Shown piece after piece: positions 1 to 5,529 of a stretch of 6,560 nt of DNA. The position numbers and the translations under genes were made by a program. The notes below the pieces were generated by a model. The model had not been told where the DNA came from. It saw only the letters and a program-made list of their open reading frames with translations, and ran no database searches. The stretch spans positions 1 through 6,560 of the forward strand of contig JAGSHR010000243.1 of NCBI GenBank assembly GCA_029855985.1, read 5' to 3'. Positions within the stretch are counted from its first letter, which is position 1. Each line of letters begins with the position of its first letter. The DNA comes from Candidatus Njordarchaeota archaeon (GTDB lineage Archaea; Thermoproteota; JANJXX01; Panguiarchaeales; Panguiarchaeaceae).

Positions 1-393
1 CCCTAGGAGCGCTACGTTATGGGATTCTAACACGTTTTTGAATGCCTCAACGATTTTTTCCAGTTTACCATATTCAAAGCCTTCTGCTACAATTATTGAG
101 TCCAATACAGCTATTGGTTTTGCACCCATAACTGCGAGGTCATTTATCGTGCCAACCGCAGCGAGTTTTCCAATATTTCCCCCAGGGAAAAACAAGGGGT
201 TTACCGTGAAACTGTCCATTGTGAAAACATAGTTTCCCCCTTTAACGGGGATTGTTGAGCCATCGTCTAAGTCATCTAGGCCGATCCCATCCTTTACCCG
301 CTTAAACTTGAAAGCGCTTACGAATAATTTTCTAATGATTTTTTCCGTTTCCTCGCCACCAGCGCCATGCACAAGAGTAATAACATCACCCAA
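1..393 (-). CDS. hypE: Hydrogenase maturation protein HypE (carbamoyl dehydratase), N-terminal part, cut by window edge
   Basis: HypE performs the ATP-dependent dehydration of the carbamoyl group that HypF places on its C-terminal cysteine. This gives the thiocyanate that supplies the CN ligands of the [NiFe]-hydrogenase iron, and it acts in the cytoplasm with HypC/HypD. Translating the minus strand gives 131 codons with HypE/PurM-superfamily hallmarks: HGAGG at residues 9-13, GLDDLDDGSTIP at 38-49, TMDSFTVNPLFFPGG at 58-72, IGKLAAVGTINDLAVMGAKP at 74-93, and VAEGFE at 102-107. The rest, including the C-terminal cysteine tail, lies beyond base 1. I chose the TTG at 393-391 because AGGTG (405-401) sits 7 bases upstream and family members begin shortly before the HGAGG motif. 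An in-frame ATG at 447-445 would add 18 residues unlike the family, and a TATA-like box lies inside that extension. No other hyp gene is visible; the upstream neighbour is an unrelated hydrolase. Family assignment is firm; the start is probable. Confidence 0.93.
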   Translation of the reverse strand, partial: MGDVITLVHGAGGEETEKIIRKLFVSAFKFKRVKDGIGLDDLDDGSTIPVKGGNYVFTMDSFTVNPLFFPGGNIGKLAAVGTINDLAVMGAKPIAVLDSIIVAEGFEYGKLEKIVEAFKNVLESHNVALLG

Positions 394-400
394 ATTTAAA

Positions 401-405
401 CACCT
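401..405 (-). promoter_or_regulatory. Shine-Dalgarno site deciding the hypE TTG start
   Basis: The minus strand reads AGGTG here, complementary to the archaeal 16S 3' end. It lies 7 bases before the TTG at 393-391, and this is the main reason for preferring that start over the ATG at 447. Confidence 0.5.
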
Positions 406-420
406 AAAAGCATGCTCTCC

Positions 421-435
421 ATAATATAAAATAAG
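421..435 (-). promoter_or_regulatory. Archaeal TATA box for hypE
   Basis: The minus strand reads CTTATTTTATATTAT, centred near 428. Initiation about 25 bases downstream would fall near 402, just before the TTG start of hypE. Its first 11 bases (CTTATTTTATA) are identical to the element upstream of the alpha/beta hydrolase at 1132-1143. It lies in the gap after the hydrolase stop, so hypE probably has its own promoter even though it runs in the same direction. Confidence 0.5.
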
Positions 436-480
436 TTTAATTGCCATTTAAGAGTGAAGAAATTATTGTGGATTATTCTC

Positions 481-1107
481 CTATAAGCTATCAAGAAAAC
501 CCTTTAGTTCTGTGTGGAATTGTTCTGTTGCCCTCAAATAACAGGGATGCGGAGCGTTCTTACATACAACTAGACTCGATCTCTCAAGCTTCTCAGTTAG
601 GATTTTACTCATTGATAACGGAAAAACCCTGTCTTTATCTCCCCAGACCACCAAAGTTGGAATATCAGAGATTTTATCCAAGTTTTCAACTATTTCTGGA
701 TCATTTAAACCAGCTGGAGCAATAAGAACTAGGCCCCTCAAATTGTTAAAATTGATAGCGTAAGATAAAGCTATTCCACCCCCCATTGAAGGTCCAACAA
801 GAATGGGTTTCTCCACTTTTAATTTCTCCAAGATTTTCCGCAAGAATTCCGCTGCAAACGATCTTTTAAGTCTTCTTCCCCCTGATTTACCGAAGCCAGG
901 CATGTCTACTGCGAATACTCTATAACCACTATTGCACAGAAATTTTATTGTACCCGTTTCAACCCAGGTATCAGCATTAAATGACATTCCATGCAACAAA
1001 ACGACATCAAATTTACTCTCATCGGGTTCTGCCACTTTATACCTAATATTTACTTTATCAATCTCTAGAAAGTTATCTCTAATATCACACAAGTCAACCA
1101 CCCACAT
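481..1107 (-). CDS. Alpha/beta hydrolase fold protein (208 aa)
   Basis: This is a compact single-domain serine hydrolase with no signal peptide, hence presumably cytoplasmic. The oxyanion-hole region is LLHG at residues 37-40. The strand-4 motif VDMPGFGKS is at 67-75. The nucleophile elbow GPSMGG is at 105-110, with Ser107. The acidic residue is probably Asp159 in VVWGDKDRVFP, and the catalytic His is His187 in APHPCYL. The triad therefore looks intact. The short length, TW(x)3GT segment after the HG motif and PSM elbow recall ABHD14-like hydrolases, but the substrate (ester, lactone, thioester or peptide) cannot be read from sequence. The cap between strands 6 and 7 is very short (residues about 130-150), which suggests an exposed active site. 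The ATG at 1107 lies about 30 bases from a TATA box, so the mRNA is probably nearly leaderless. hypE follows on the same strand, but with its own promoter-like element. Confidence 0.88.
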   Translation of the reverse strand: MWVVDLCDIRDNFLEIDKVNIRYKVAEPDESKFDVVLLHGMSFNADTWVETGTIKFLCNSGYRVFAVDMPGFGKSGGRRLKRSFAAEFLRKILEKLKVEKPILVGPSMGGGIALSYAINFNNLRGLVLIAPAGLNDPEIVENLDKISDIPTLVVWGDKDRVFPLSMSKILTEKLERSSLVVCKNAPHPCYLRATEQFHTELKGFLDSL

Positions 1108-1131
1108 TTTCTTAAGAAGAAGGAACCCTAA

Positions 1132-1143
1132 GTATAAAATAAG
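1132..1143 (-). promoter_or_regulatory. Archaeal TATA box for the alpha/beta hydrolase
   Basis: The minus strand reads CTTATTTTATAC, centred about 30 bases before the ATG at 1107. With usual archaeal spacing, transcription would start at about 1110-1112, leaving almost no leader. No Shine-Dalgarno sequence precedes the ATG, which agrees with a leaderless transcript. Confidence 0.5.
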
Positions 1144-1181
1144 GAAAAATAGTTATTTGAAGTCAATTCTAGTTTAACCAT

Positions 1182-1188
1182 AAAAAAA
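1182..1188 (-). terminator. T-tract terminator after the surface-protein gene
   Basis: The minus strand carries seven consecutive T residues 26 bases after the stop codon of the 842-residue surface protein, with a further T5 run at 1149-1145. Archaeal intrinsic termination needs mainly a T-rich tract on the non-template strand and often no hairpin; none is seen here. The tract separates the surface-protein gene from the hydrolase promoter. Confidence 0.42.
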
Positions 1189-1213
1189 TAGGTAAAGTAA
1201 TTTGAAGTTGCGT

Positions 1214-3742
1214 TTAACCTTTCTTTTTCATTCTCCTAAACGATAGACCAGCAACAATAGAAGCTATGAAGAATATCACAATGTATGGAATATAATCACT
1301 AATATTCTTTTCAGTAGATGGGGAATTGTTTGGTGTTTCATTGTTTTCTTCACTTGAAACGCCGATTACGGTGAAGTTGTATTCGTTGGATGTTATTATG
1401 TTCCCAGATTCATCCATTGCGGTAATTGAGTAATACACGGTTGTTCCCTCTTCGAGTACTCCTAGTGAGAAGTAATAGTAACCACTTGTTGAGTTATAGT
1501 TCATTGTCACATTGTGTGTAACGCCATTTATCGTGTAAGTGAGGTTAACTTGGGCGACACCGTTCGTGTCGGCTATGTTTGCATAAATCACTGTTTCCGT
1601 TACGTTATTTGGAGAAACTGGCTGTGTCCATATGGAATTGATTGTTGGGGGAGCATTATCCTTCGTTGGATCCGTGTGATTTCTATACTCATCGAGGTTG
1701 GTTATTCCATCGTTATCAGCGTCTCCTTGTGCATCCGTGGAATTGGTTGGGTTTAAACCGTTGTTTACCTCCCAGCCGTCCGGCATGCCATCTCGATCCG
1801 TATCGTTACTTAGAGGATTTGTTCCATGTTGATATTCTTGGATGTTAGTTAAACCGTCATCATCGCTATCCAGTGGAGCATCGCTAGCGTTAGTAGGATT
1901 AAGATTATATGAGGCTTCCCATCCATCAGGTAATCCATCGCCATCTGTATCGGGATTGTGTGGATTAGCCCCATATTGGTATTCGCCAAGGTTTGATAAC
2001 CCATCGTTATCTGCGTCACCTGCAGCGTCATTTGCATTGTTTGGGTCAAAGGAGTTCCCGATTTCCCACCCATCGGGCATGCCATCCTTATCCGTATCTG
2101 AATTCGTTGCGTTTGTTTCATATGTTTCAATTTCCTCGTAGTCTCCTAGCCCATCGCCATCTGTGTCAACGTTGTTAGGATTAGTGTGATAAACAAATAT
2201 TTCACTGTAATCGTCTAACCCATCGGTATCAGTGTCGTTACTGAGGGGACTAGTATTGTACGTATTCACTTCTGTACCATCTAAGATCATATCGCCATCA
2301 GTATCGTTGTTCAATGGATCTGTGTTATAGATCAACATCTCCTGTCCATCCAATAAACCGTCATCGTCAGTATCGTTATTCAACATGTCCGTTCCATTTC
2401 TAATTTCCCAATAGTTCGATAATTCGTCACTGTCACTGTCGGGTGACCAAATGTCAAAGTAATACTCGTATTTCGGTACGGCGTTAATAACGGTGTATCT
2501 TTCGCCAGCGACAACATAGAAGTATATCTTAGAGCTTGAGGATTCGACAATGAAAGCTACTCCCCTAGCCTTATCATCGAACCCAGAATCGTAAACATAG
2601 AAACCTTTCGTTTCCAACGTATCAAGTGAAATTAACCATAGGTACTCGTCTTCATCATTATTCACGATTGTCCCCGTAACGCTGAGCGTGTCGCTGTGAG
2701 CACTAAAGACGCCATAAGCAGTACTATTCTTGTTTGGTAGCGGGAAGTTCGCTTCATTGATTAACGCTAACGTGTCATTATCGAAAACGTAGAGATTTCC
2801 ACGAGTATTGCCATCAGTACTTTCTTTTACGCCAGTGACATACATGTTGTCCTCTGAAACATATGTTCTCCTTATCCTCTTAAGCATAAAGGAACCATCA
2901 TTGTTTACGTAGGTTCTTGACTTGATAAGGTTCCCATTGTAATCGTACCTCAAAATTAACCCATTATAGGTTGATCCATTGTTTGTCGCGCCAACAACGG
3001 TTACAGCTCCATTCCAGGAAACGGATATGTCATAACCATAATCGTTGTAACCACCATCATAGGTTCTATTCCAAACTTGATTTCCATTATTATCGAATTT
3101 TACAACAAACAGATCCGTATCGGAACCAACCCTGTAACGATAACCAGTCACGTAAACACCGTAATTGGGATACTTACCGTCCATTGATACTCCATACCCG
3201 TAATCATCAGCGTCGTCTTCGCCCCAAGCTATCTTCCAAATTATGTTTCCGTCAAAATCTAGTTTAATGAGTGCCAAATTCATATTTCCCGTTGATTCAT
3301 TAACTGTGTAACCTGTGACGTAAAGATATGCTCCATCCGTTCCAATGTAGCCTCTATAGCCTACATCATCTTGACCATCATAATCGATCGTCTTGTTCCA
3401 CTCGATGACTCCGCTAGCATTGATTTTTTGAATGAAAATGTCAGTGTACGCGCTACTACCACTTATGGTTCCAATGACAAATATAAAGTCCTTTCCTGTC
3501 AGTTCTGTGGATACAACATCAAACGCGGAATCGTAATATTTCGTTGTAATTAAGTGACGCATATCCATTGTAATGTTGTAGTCTCCCATTGGCTTTAAAA
3601 CTTGTTTATTAGAAATCCCTGTGACGCTGACCTTACCGTTCCCTTGAACACTAGCTACAGCTGTAACACTTGTATCCCTTAGAGTGGAATACGCAAAAAC
3701 GCTCATTATCAATAACGCAAAAATTAGTGTCATTCTTAACAT
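1214..3742 (-). CDS. Large cell-surface protein: beta-propeller, TSP3-like calcium repeats, Ig-like domain, C-terminal membrane anchor
   Basis: Numbering is from the ATG at 3742 (842 aa). Residues 5-19 form a hydrophobic signal peptide after MLRM. Residues about 55-430 contain seven motifs of the type YVTGY, with the glycine at 91, 144, 200, 251, 304, 357 and 413, each followed by a K-x-D-x-x-G-x-x-x-W-like strand in the better copies. This indicates a seven-bladed beta-propeller. Residues 435-695 are eleven DxDxDGxxD repeats, thrombospondin-type-3-like and calcium-binding. Residues 697-793 look like an Ig/Fn3-type beta-sandwich. A Ser/Asn/Glu-rich spacer (794-813), a transmembrane helix (818-835) and RRMKKKG complete it. 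About 25 N-x-S/T sequons suggest heavy N-glycosylation, and there is no cysteine. The likely role is a membrane-anchored exterior adhesin or binding protein on a calcium-stiffened stalk; the ligand is unknown. A TTG at 3757 would add five residues, but it lies at or before the predicted transcription start. The architecture is clear, the function is not. Confidence 0.85.
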   Translation of the reverse strand: MLRMTLIFALLIMSVFAYSTLRDTSVTAVASVQGNGKVSVTGISNKQVLKPMGDYNITMDMRHLITTKYYDSAFDVVSTELTGKDFIFVIGTISGSSAYTDIFIQKINASGVIEWNKTIDYDGQDDVGYRGYIGTDGAYLYVTGYTVNESTGNMNLALIKLDFDGNIIWKIAWGEDDADDYGYGVSMDGKYPNYGVYVTGYRYRVGSDTDLFVVKFDNNGNQVWNRTYDGGYNDYGYDISVSWNGAVTVVGATNNGSTYNGLILRYDYNGNLIKSRTYVNNDGSFMLKRIRRTYVSEDNMYVTGVKESTDGNTRGNLYVFDNDTLALINEANFPLPNKNSTAYGVFSAHSDTLSVTGTIVNNDEDEYLWLISLDTLETKGFYVYDSGFDDKARGVAFIVESSSSKIYFYVVAGERYTVINAVPKYEYYFDIWSPDSDSDELSNYWEIRNGTDMLNNDTDDDGLLDGQEMLIYNTDPLNNDTDGDMILDGTEVNTYNTSPLSNDTDTDGLDDYSEIFVYHTNPNNVDTDGDGLGDYEEIETYETNATNSDTDKDGMPDGWEIGNSFDPNNANDAAGDADNDGLSNLGEYQYGANPHNPDTDGDGLPDGWEASYNLNPTNASDAPLDSDDDGLTNIQEYQHGTNPLSNDTDRDGMPDGWEVNNGLNPTNSTDAQGDADNDGITNLDEYRNHTDPTKDNAPPTINSIWTQPVSPNNVTETVIYANIADTNGVAQVNLTYTINGVTHNVTMNYNSTSGYYYFSLGVLEEGTTVYYSITAMDESGNIITSNEYNFTVIGVSSEENNETPNNSPSTEKNISDYIPYIVIFFIASIVAGLSFRRMKKKG
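1658..2440 (-). repeat. Eleven tandem TSP3-like calcium-binding repeats inside the surface-protein gene
   Basis: These are protein-level tandem repeats (residues 435-695 from the ATG at 3742). The first five units are 22-23 residues each with core DTDxDGLxD. The last six alternate between a 27-residue unit (DGxPDGWE type) and a 22-residue unit (DGLxNLxEY type). Together they make three exact-length 49-residue doublets covering bases 1658-2098. The unit at residues 480-502 has Met where the core Gly is expected (DTDGDMILDG), and the first unit is degenerate (DSDSDELSN). Asp side chains at alternate positions are the expected calcium ligands. The long plus-strand open frames in this region are by-products of this repetitive composition. 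Confidence 0.85.
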
Positions 3743-3775
3743 ATTTTGCCTACTCAATTATAACACAACCTAACC

Positions 3776-3783
3776 TATTTAAT
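3776..3783 (-). promoter_or_regulatory. TATA-like element for the surface-protein gene
   Basis: The minus strand reads GATTAAATA here. Initiation about 25 bases downstream would fall near 3754, leaving a leader of about 12 bases before the ATG at 3742 and placing the alternative TTG (3757) at or upstream of the transcript start. The core is nearly symmetrical, so it could also serve a plus-strand transcript starting near 3804, where an inverted repeat begins. Confidence 0.35.
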
Positions 3784-3805
3784 CGAATGATAGAAGAGAG
3801 AGTTC

Positions 3806-3925
3806 AAAGCAATTATAACCGGGAAGAGTGAAGACTCTTGTCTATTTTGTTGTTATCCTTGCAAACCAACGTGTAAACTGCTCCCTTCATGCTTTTTGCA
3901 ACTAAGACTTACCGGTAATTGCTTT
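3806..3925 (+). ncRNA. Candidate structured RNA or palindromic element (low confidence)
   Basis: AAAGCAATTA (3806-3815) is perfectly complementary to TAATTGCTTT (3916-3925). After a 3-base bulge (TAA), CCGG (3819-3822) pairs with CCGG (3912-3915), making a 14-pair closing stem. Inside it are two hairpins: AAGAGT/ACTCTT with a GAAG loop (3824-3839), and TTGCAAA/TTTGCAA (3859-3865 with 3895-3901) with a 29-base loop. A TATA-like TATTTAA at 3776-3782 would place a plus-strand start near 3804, and TTTT (3923-3926) overlaps the end of the closing stem. It matches no RNA family I recognise. Since a stem is symmetrical, the active strand is uncertain, and it could instead be a protein-binding palindrome, a small MITE-like insertion, or chance in AT-rich DNA. 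Confidence 0.3.
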
Positions 3926-4289
3926 TAAACCCTCTTAATTAAACAAAACTAATGAATAATATACGCTTAATATTTAACGATATAAAAACATAACGCAATT
4001 GCAATGAAAACCCCACAAGAAACATATAGCTTTAAATCCCTCTAGGTTAGTTTTAAGTAGGCTTCATTAGAAATCTGCTTGGCAGTCCAATATCATCCAG
4101 ACGATTTAGAGCTCAATTATAAGAAAGGTGCGGATTTATTTTAGCCAAAAAAGAGAAATTCACAGTGCGATGTATAACCCTTTTTATTTTAAACTGTATT
4201 AGTTTAGAATTATTAAACCCAATATTTTAAGTGCCATGAATTTAACGGTTCAGTAGCGTTTTCACCTTTTTACAAAAATCGTGATTCCA

Positions 4290-4294
4290 GTGAT
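4290..4294 (+). promoter_or_regulatory. Shine-Dalgarno variant for the thiolase gene
   Basis: GTGAT, the 3' part of the archaeal consensus GGAGGTGAT, stands six bases before the ATG at 4301. It supports that start. A second GTGAT copy is at 4281-4285. The promoter itself is ambiguous: AATATTTTAAG (4221-4231) would give a leader of about 50 bases. Confidence 0.4.
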
Positions 4295-4300
4295 GTTGAA

Positions 4301-5431
4301 ATGACAGTGTATGTTAGAGGTGTAGGCCTCGAAAAAATCGGAGATAGGTGGGAACTGAGTGTAGCTAAATTAGCTGCCCAAGCAGGTATGAAAGCGATTG
4401 AAGACGCAAACATAGATCCAAACAAAATAGATTACCTAGTTGTTTCAAACATGACAGCTCCTTTCCTCAATAATTACAATCAATTAGCTACCGCGGTAGC
4501 GGACATATTGGGCTTAAAAGCTAAAATCATCACCAATGAAAGCGCCTGTGGAAGCGGGGGTATGGCATTCAACATGGGGTACAAACTAGTTAAATCCGGT
4601 GCAGAGAATGTGCTAGTAATTGGCGTTGAAAAATTGAGCGACCACGTGACTAAAGATGTAACCACCGCAATGATGATGGCTGAGGATAGACTTTACACTT
4701 TTCCATCCGGCTCTTCGTTCGTTGCTCTAAATGCTTTAGCTCTCGATTACTATCTCAAAAGGTTCAAGGTTCCACATGAGGATATAATGTTGCTTCCTGT
4801 TTTGGACCACGAAAACGCTGTTAACAGTCCTCACGCCCAATTCAGATACAAGATTAGTGTTGAGAAAGTTAAACAATCCCCCTTGGTTGCTGATCCATTA
4901 CATTTGCTTGAATGCTCTGGAACTGGTGATGGAGCAGCCGCTGTACTATTAAGTAGCGAAGCTGGAGATGTTAAAGTTCTATCATCTGAGACCGCAACTG
5001 ATAAGTTCAGGTTAAACGAAAGGGAAGACCCATTAACCTTTAAGTCAACTGTGATAGCCGCGAGAAAGGCATATGAAAGGGCGAATGTTTCGCCCGTGGA
5101 TATTGATGTTCTCGAAGTTCACGATGCTTTTAGCATCACAGGTGTTATTGCACTTGAGGATCTTGGACTTGCTAAAAAGGGTGAAGGAGCAAAATTGTTA
5201 AAGGACGGTCAGCTCTCTTTGAACGGTAAGATTCCCACTAACACTTTTGGGGGATTAAAAGCGAGAGGTCACCCCGTTGGGGCTACTGGTGTTTACCAGA
5301 TAGTGGAGATAGCCTTACAGTTGAGGGGTGATGCTGGTAAGAATCAGGTTGACGGTGCAGGTATAGGTTTAGCTCACAATATTGGAGCTGTGGCAACTAC
5401 AACAGCTGTTACTATTTTATCGAAAGCTTAA
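4301..5431 (+). CDS. Archaeal thiolase-family protein (probable acetyl-CoA C-acetyltransferase, SCP-x/thiolase-like)
   Basis: This is a 376-residue thiolase-fold enzyme, close to the usual length of archaeal thiolases (roughly 380-395). The family makes or cleaves acetoacetyl-CoA from two acetyl-CoA, the first step of the mevalonate route to archaeal lipids, or acts in beta-oxidation-like chemistry. The nucleophile is Cys83 in NESACGSGG. Further conserved blocks are GTGDGAAAVLL (207-217), EVHDAFS (272-278, His274), and GGLKARGHPVGATG (317-330, with catalytic His324). The C-terminal GLAHNIGAVATTTAV (356-370) has the archaeal/SCP-x-like form, where biosynthetic bacterial thiolases carry a second catalytic Cys. 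Archaeal thiolases usually sit next to a DUF35 OB-fold zinc protein and often HMG-CoA synthase; neither flanks this gene, which follows a 543-base gene-free region. The start is an ATG after GTGAT, and the protein begins VYVRGVGLEKIG as relatives do. The exact substrate is uncertain. Confidence 0.9.
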   Translation: MTVYVRGVGLEKIGDRWELSVAKLAAQAGMKAIEDANIDPNKIDYLVVSNMTAPFLNNYNQLATAVADILGLKAKIITNESACGSGGMAFNMGYKLVKSGAENVLVIGVEKLSDHVTKDVTTAMMMAEDRLYTFPSGSSFVALNALALDYYLKRFKVPHEDIMLLPVLDHENAVNSPHAQFRYKISVEKVKQSPLVADPLHLLECSGTGDGAAAVLLSSEAGDVKVLSSETATDKFRLNEREDPLTFKSTVIAARKAYERANVSPVDIDVLEVHDAFSITGVIALEDLGLAKKGEGAKLLKDGQLSLNGKIPTNTFGGLKARGHPVGATGVYQIVEIALQLRGDAGKNQVDGAGIGLAHNIGAVATTTAVTILSKA

Positions 5432-5440
5432 ATGCAATTC

Positions 5441-5467
5441 CTCCCTTTTTAAATTAAATATTTTTAA
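5441..5467 (+). terminator. T-rich end of the thiolase gene, overlapping the methyltransferase promoter
   Basis: CTCCCTTTTT (5441-5450) is a T5 tract 10-20 bases after the thiolase stop, followed by another T5 run at 5461-5465. This fits archaeal T-tract termination. The same stretch (TTTTTAAATTAAATATTTTTAAG) contains AT-rich TATA-like sequence that would start a transcript near 5485-5490. It therefore probably ends one gene and begins the next. No hairpin is apparent. Confidence 0.4.
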
Positions 5468-5513
5468 GACTATCTCACTATACTTTGGGAGTAGTGCTTT
5501 TTCGTATCTGCGT

Positions 5514-5520
5514 GGAGGAG
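5514..5520 (+). promoter_or_regulatory. Strong Shine-Dalgarno site for the methyltransferase
   Basis: GGAGGAG is the best ribosome-binding match in the window. It stands nine bases before a TTG at 5530. It lies inside the open frame if the upstream TTG at 5485 is used, so it argues for the shorter protein. Confidence 0.55.
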
Positions 5521-5529
5521 TTGTCGCTA

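Larger units (their letters stand above)
3758..4300. other. Gene-free divergent intergenic region (543 bases)
   Basis: This AT-rich stretch separates the divergent surface-protein and thiolase genes. I found no open frame worth calling on either strand: the longest is about 28 codons, without a ribosome site. I also found no tRNA and no CRISPR repeat. It contains the foldable segment 3806-3925 and an inverted pair of promoter-like motifs (TAGGTTAG plus AGTAGGC) at 3748-3777 and 4043-4062. Another TTTAAA element lies at 4031-4036, and there is a T-rich stretch at 4181-4190. It is unusually long compared with the other gaps in the window (about 40-110 bases), which makes regulatory or RNA content plausible. 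Confidence 0.6.

Noticed and set aside
38..232. Plus-strand open frame of 64 codons
   Set aside because: It lies opposite hypE, whose minus-strand product has clear family motifs across the same bases.
441..725. Plus-strand open frame of 94 codons starting at TTG
   Set aside because: It runs opposite the alpha/beta hydrolase, which has an intact catalytic triad; no ribosome site and no recognisable protein.
932..1177. Plus-strand open frame of 81 codons
   Set aside because: It is antisense to the start of the hydrolase gene and its promoter, with no coherent protein features.
1514..2178. Several overlapping open frames on both strands within the TSP3 repeat region
   Set aside because: They arise because the Asp/Gly/Asn-rich repeats avoid stops in other frames; their translations are low-complexity shadows of the repeats.
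2971..3553. Plus-strand open frames of 98 and 60 codons
   Set aside because: They are antisense to the propeller part of the surface protein; the first is a His/Arg/Gln-rich translation typical of a shadow frame.
3909..3918. Ten-base palindrome TTACCGGTAA as a stand-alone operator
   Set aside because: It overlaps the right arm of the larger inverted repeat ending at 3925 and is better treated as part of it; a single copy gives no further support.
4079..4090. Short hairpin TTGG-cagt-CCAA
   Set aside because: A four-pair stem is expected by chance and has no T tract or promoter context.
4060..4110. Possible box C/D RNA on the minus strand (GGATGATATTGG)
   Set aside because: The C box is imperfect and no CTGA D box follows at a suitable distance.
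4099..4170. tRNA-like stretch with TAGAGCTCAATTATAAGA resembling a D arm
   Set aside because: There is no matching acceptor stem, no anticodon stem and no GGTTCRANTCC-type T arm downstream.
3758..4300. Small protein gene in the intergenic region
   Set aside because: All ATG frames on the plus strand end within about 13 codons, and the best minus-strand frame is about 28 codons with no ribosome site.
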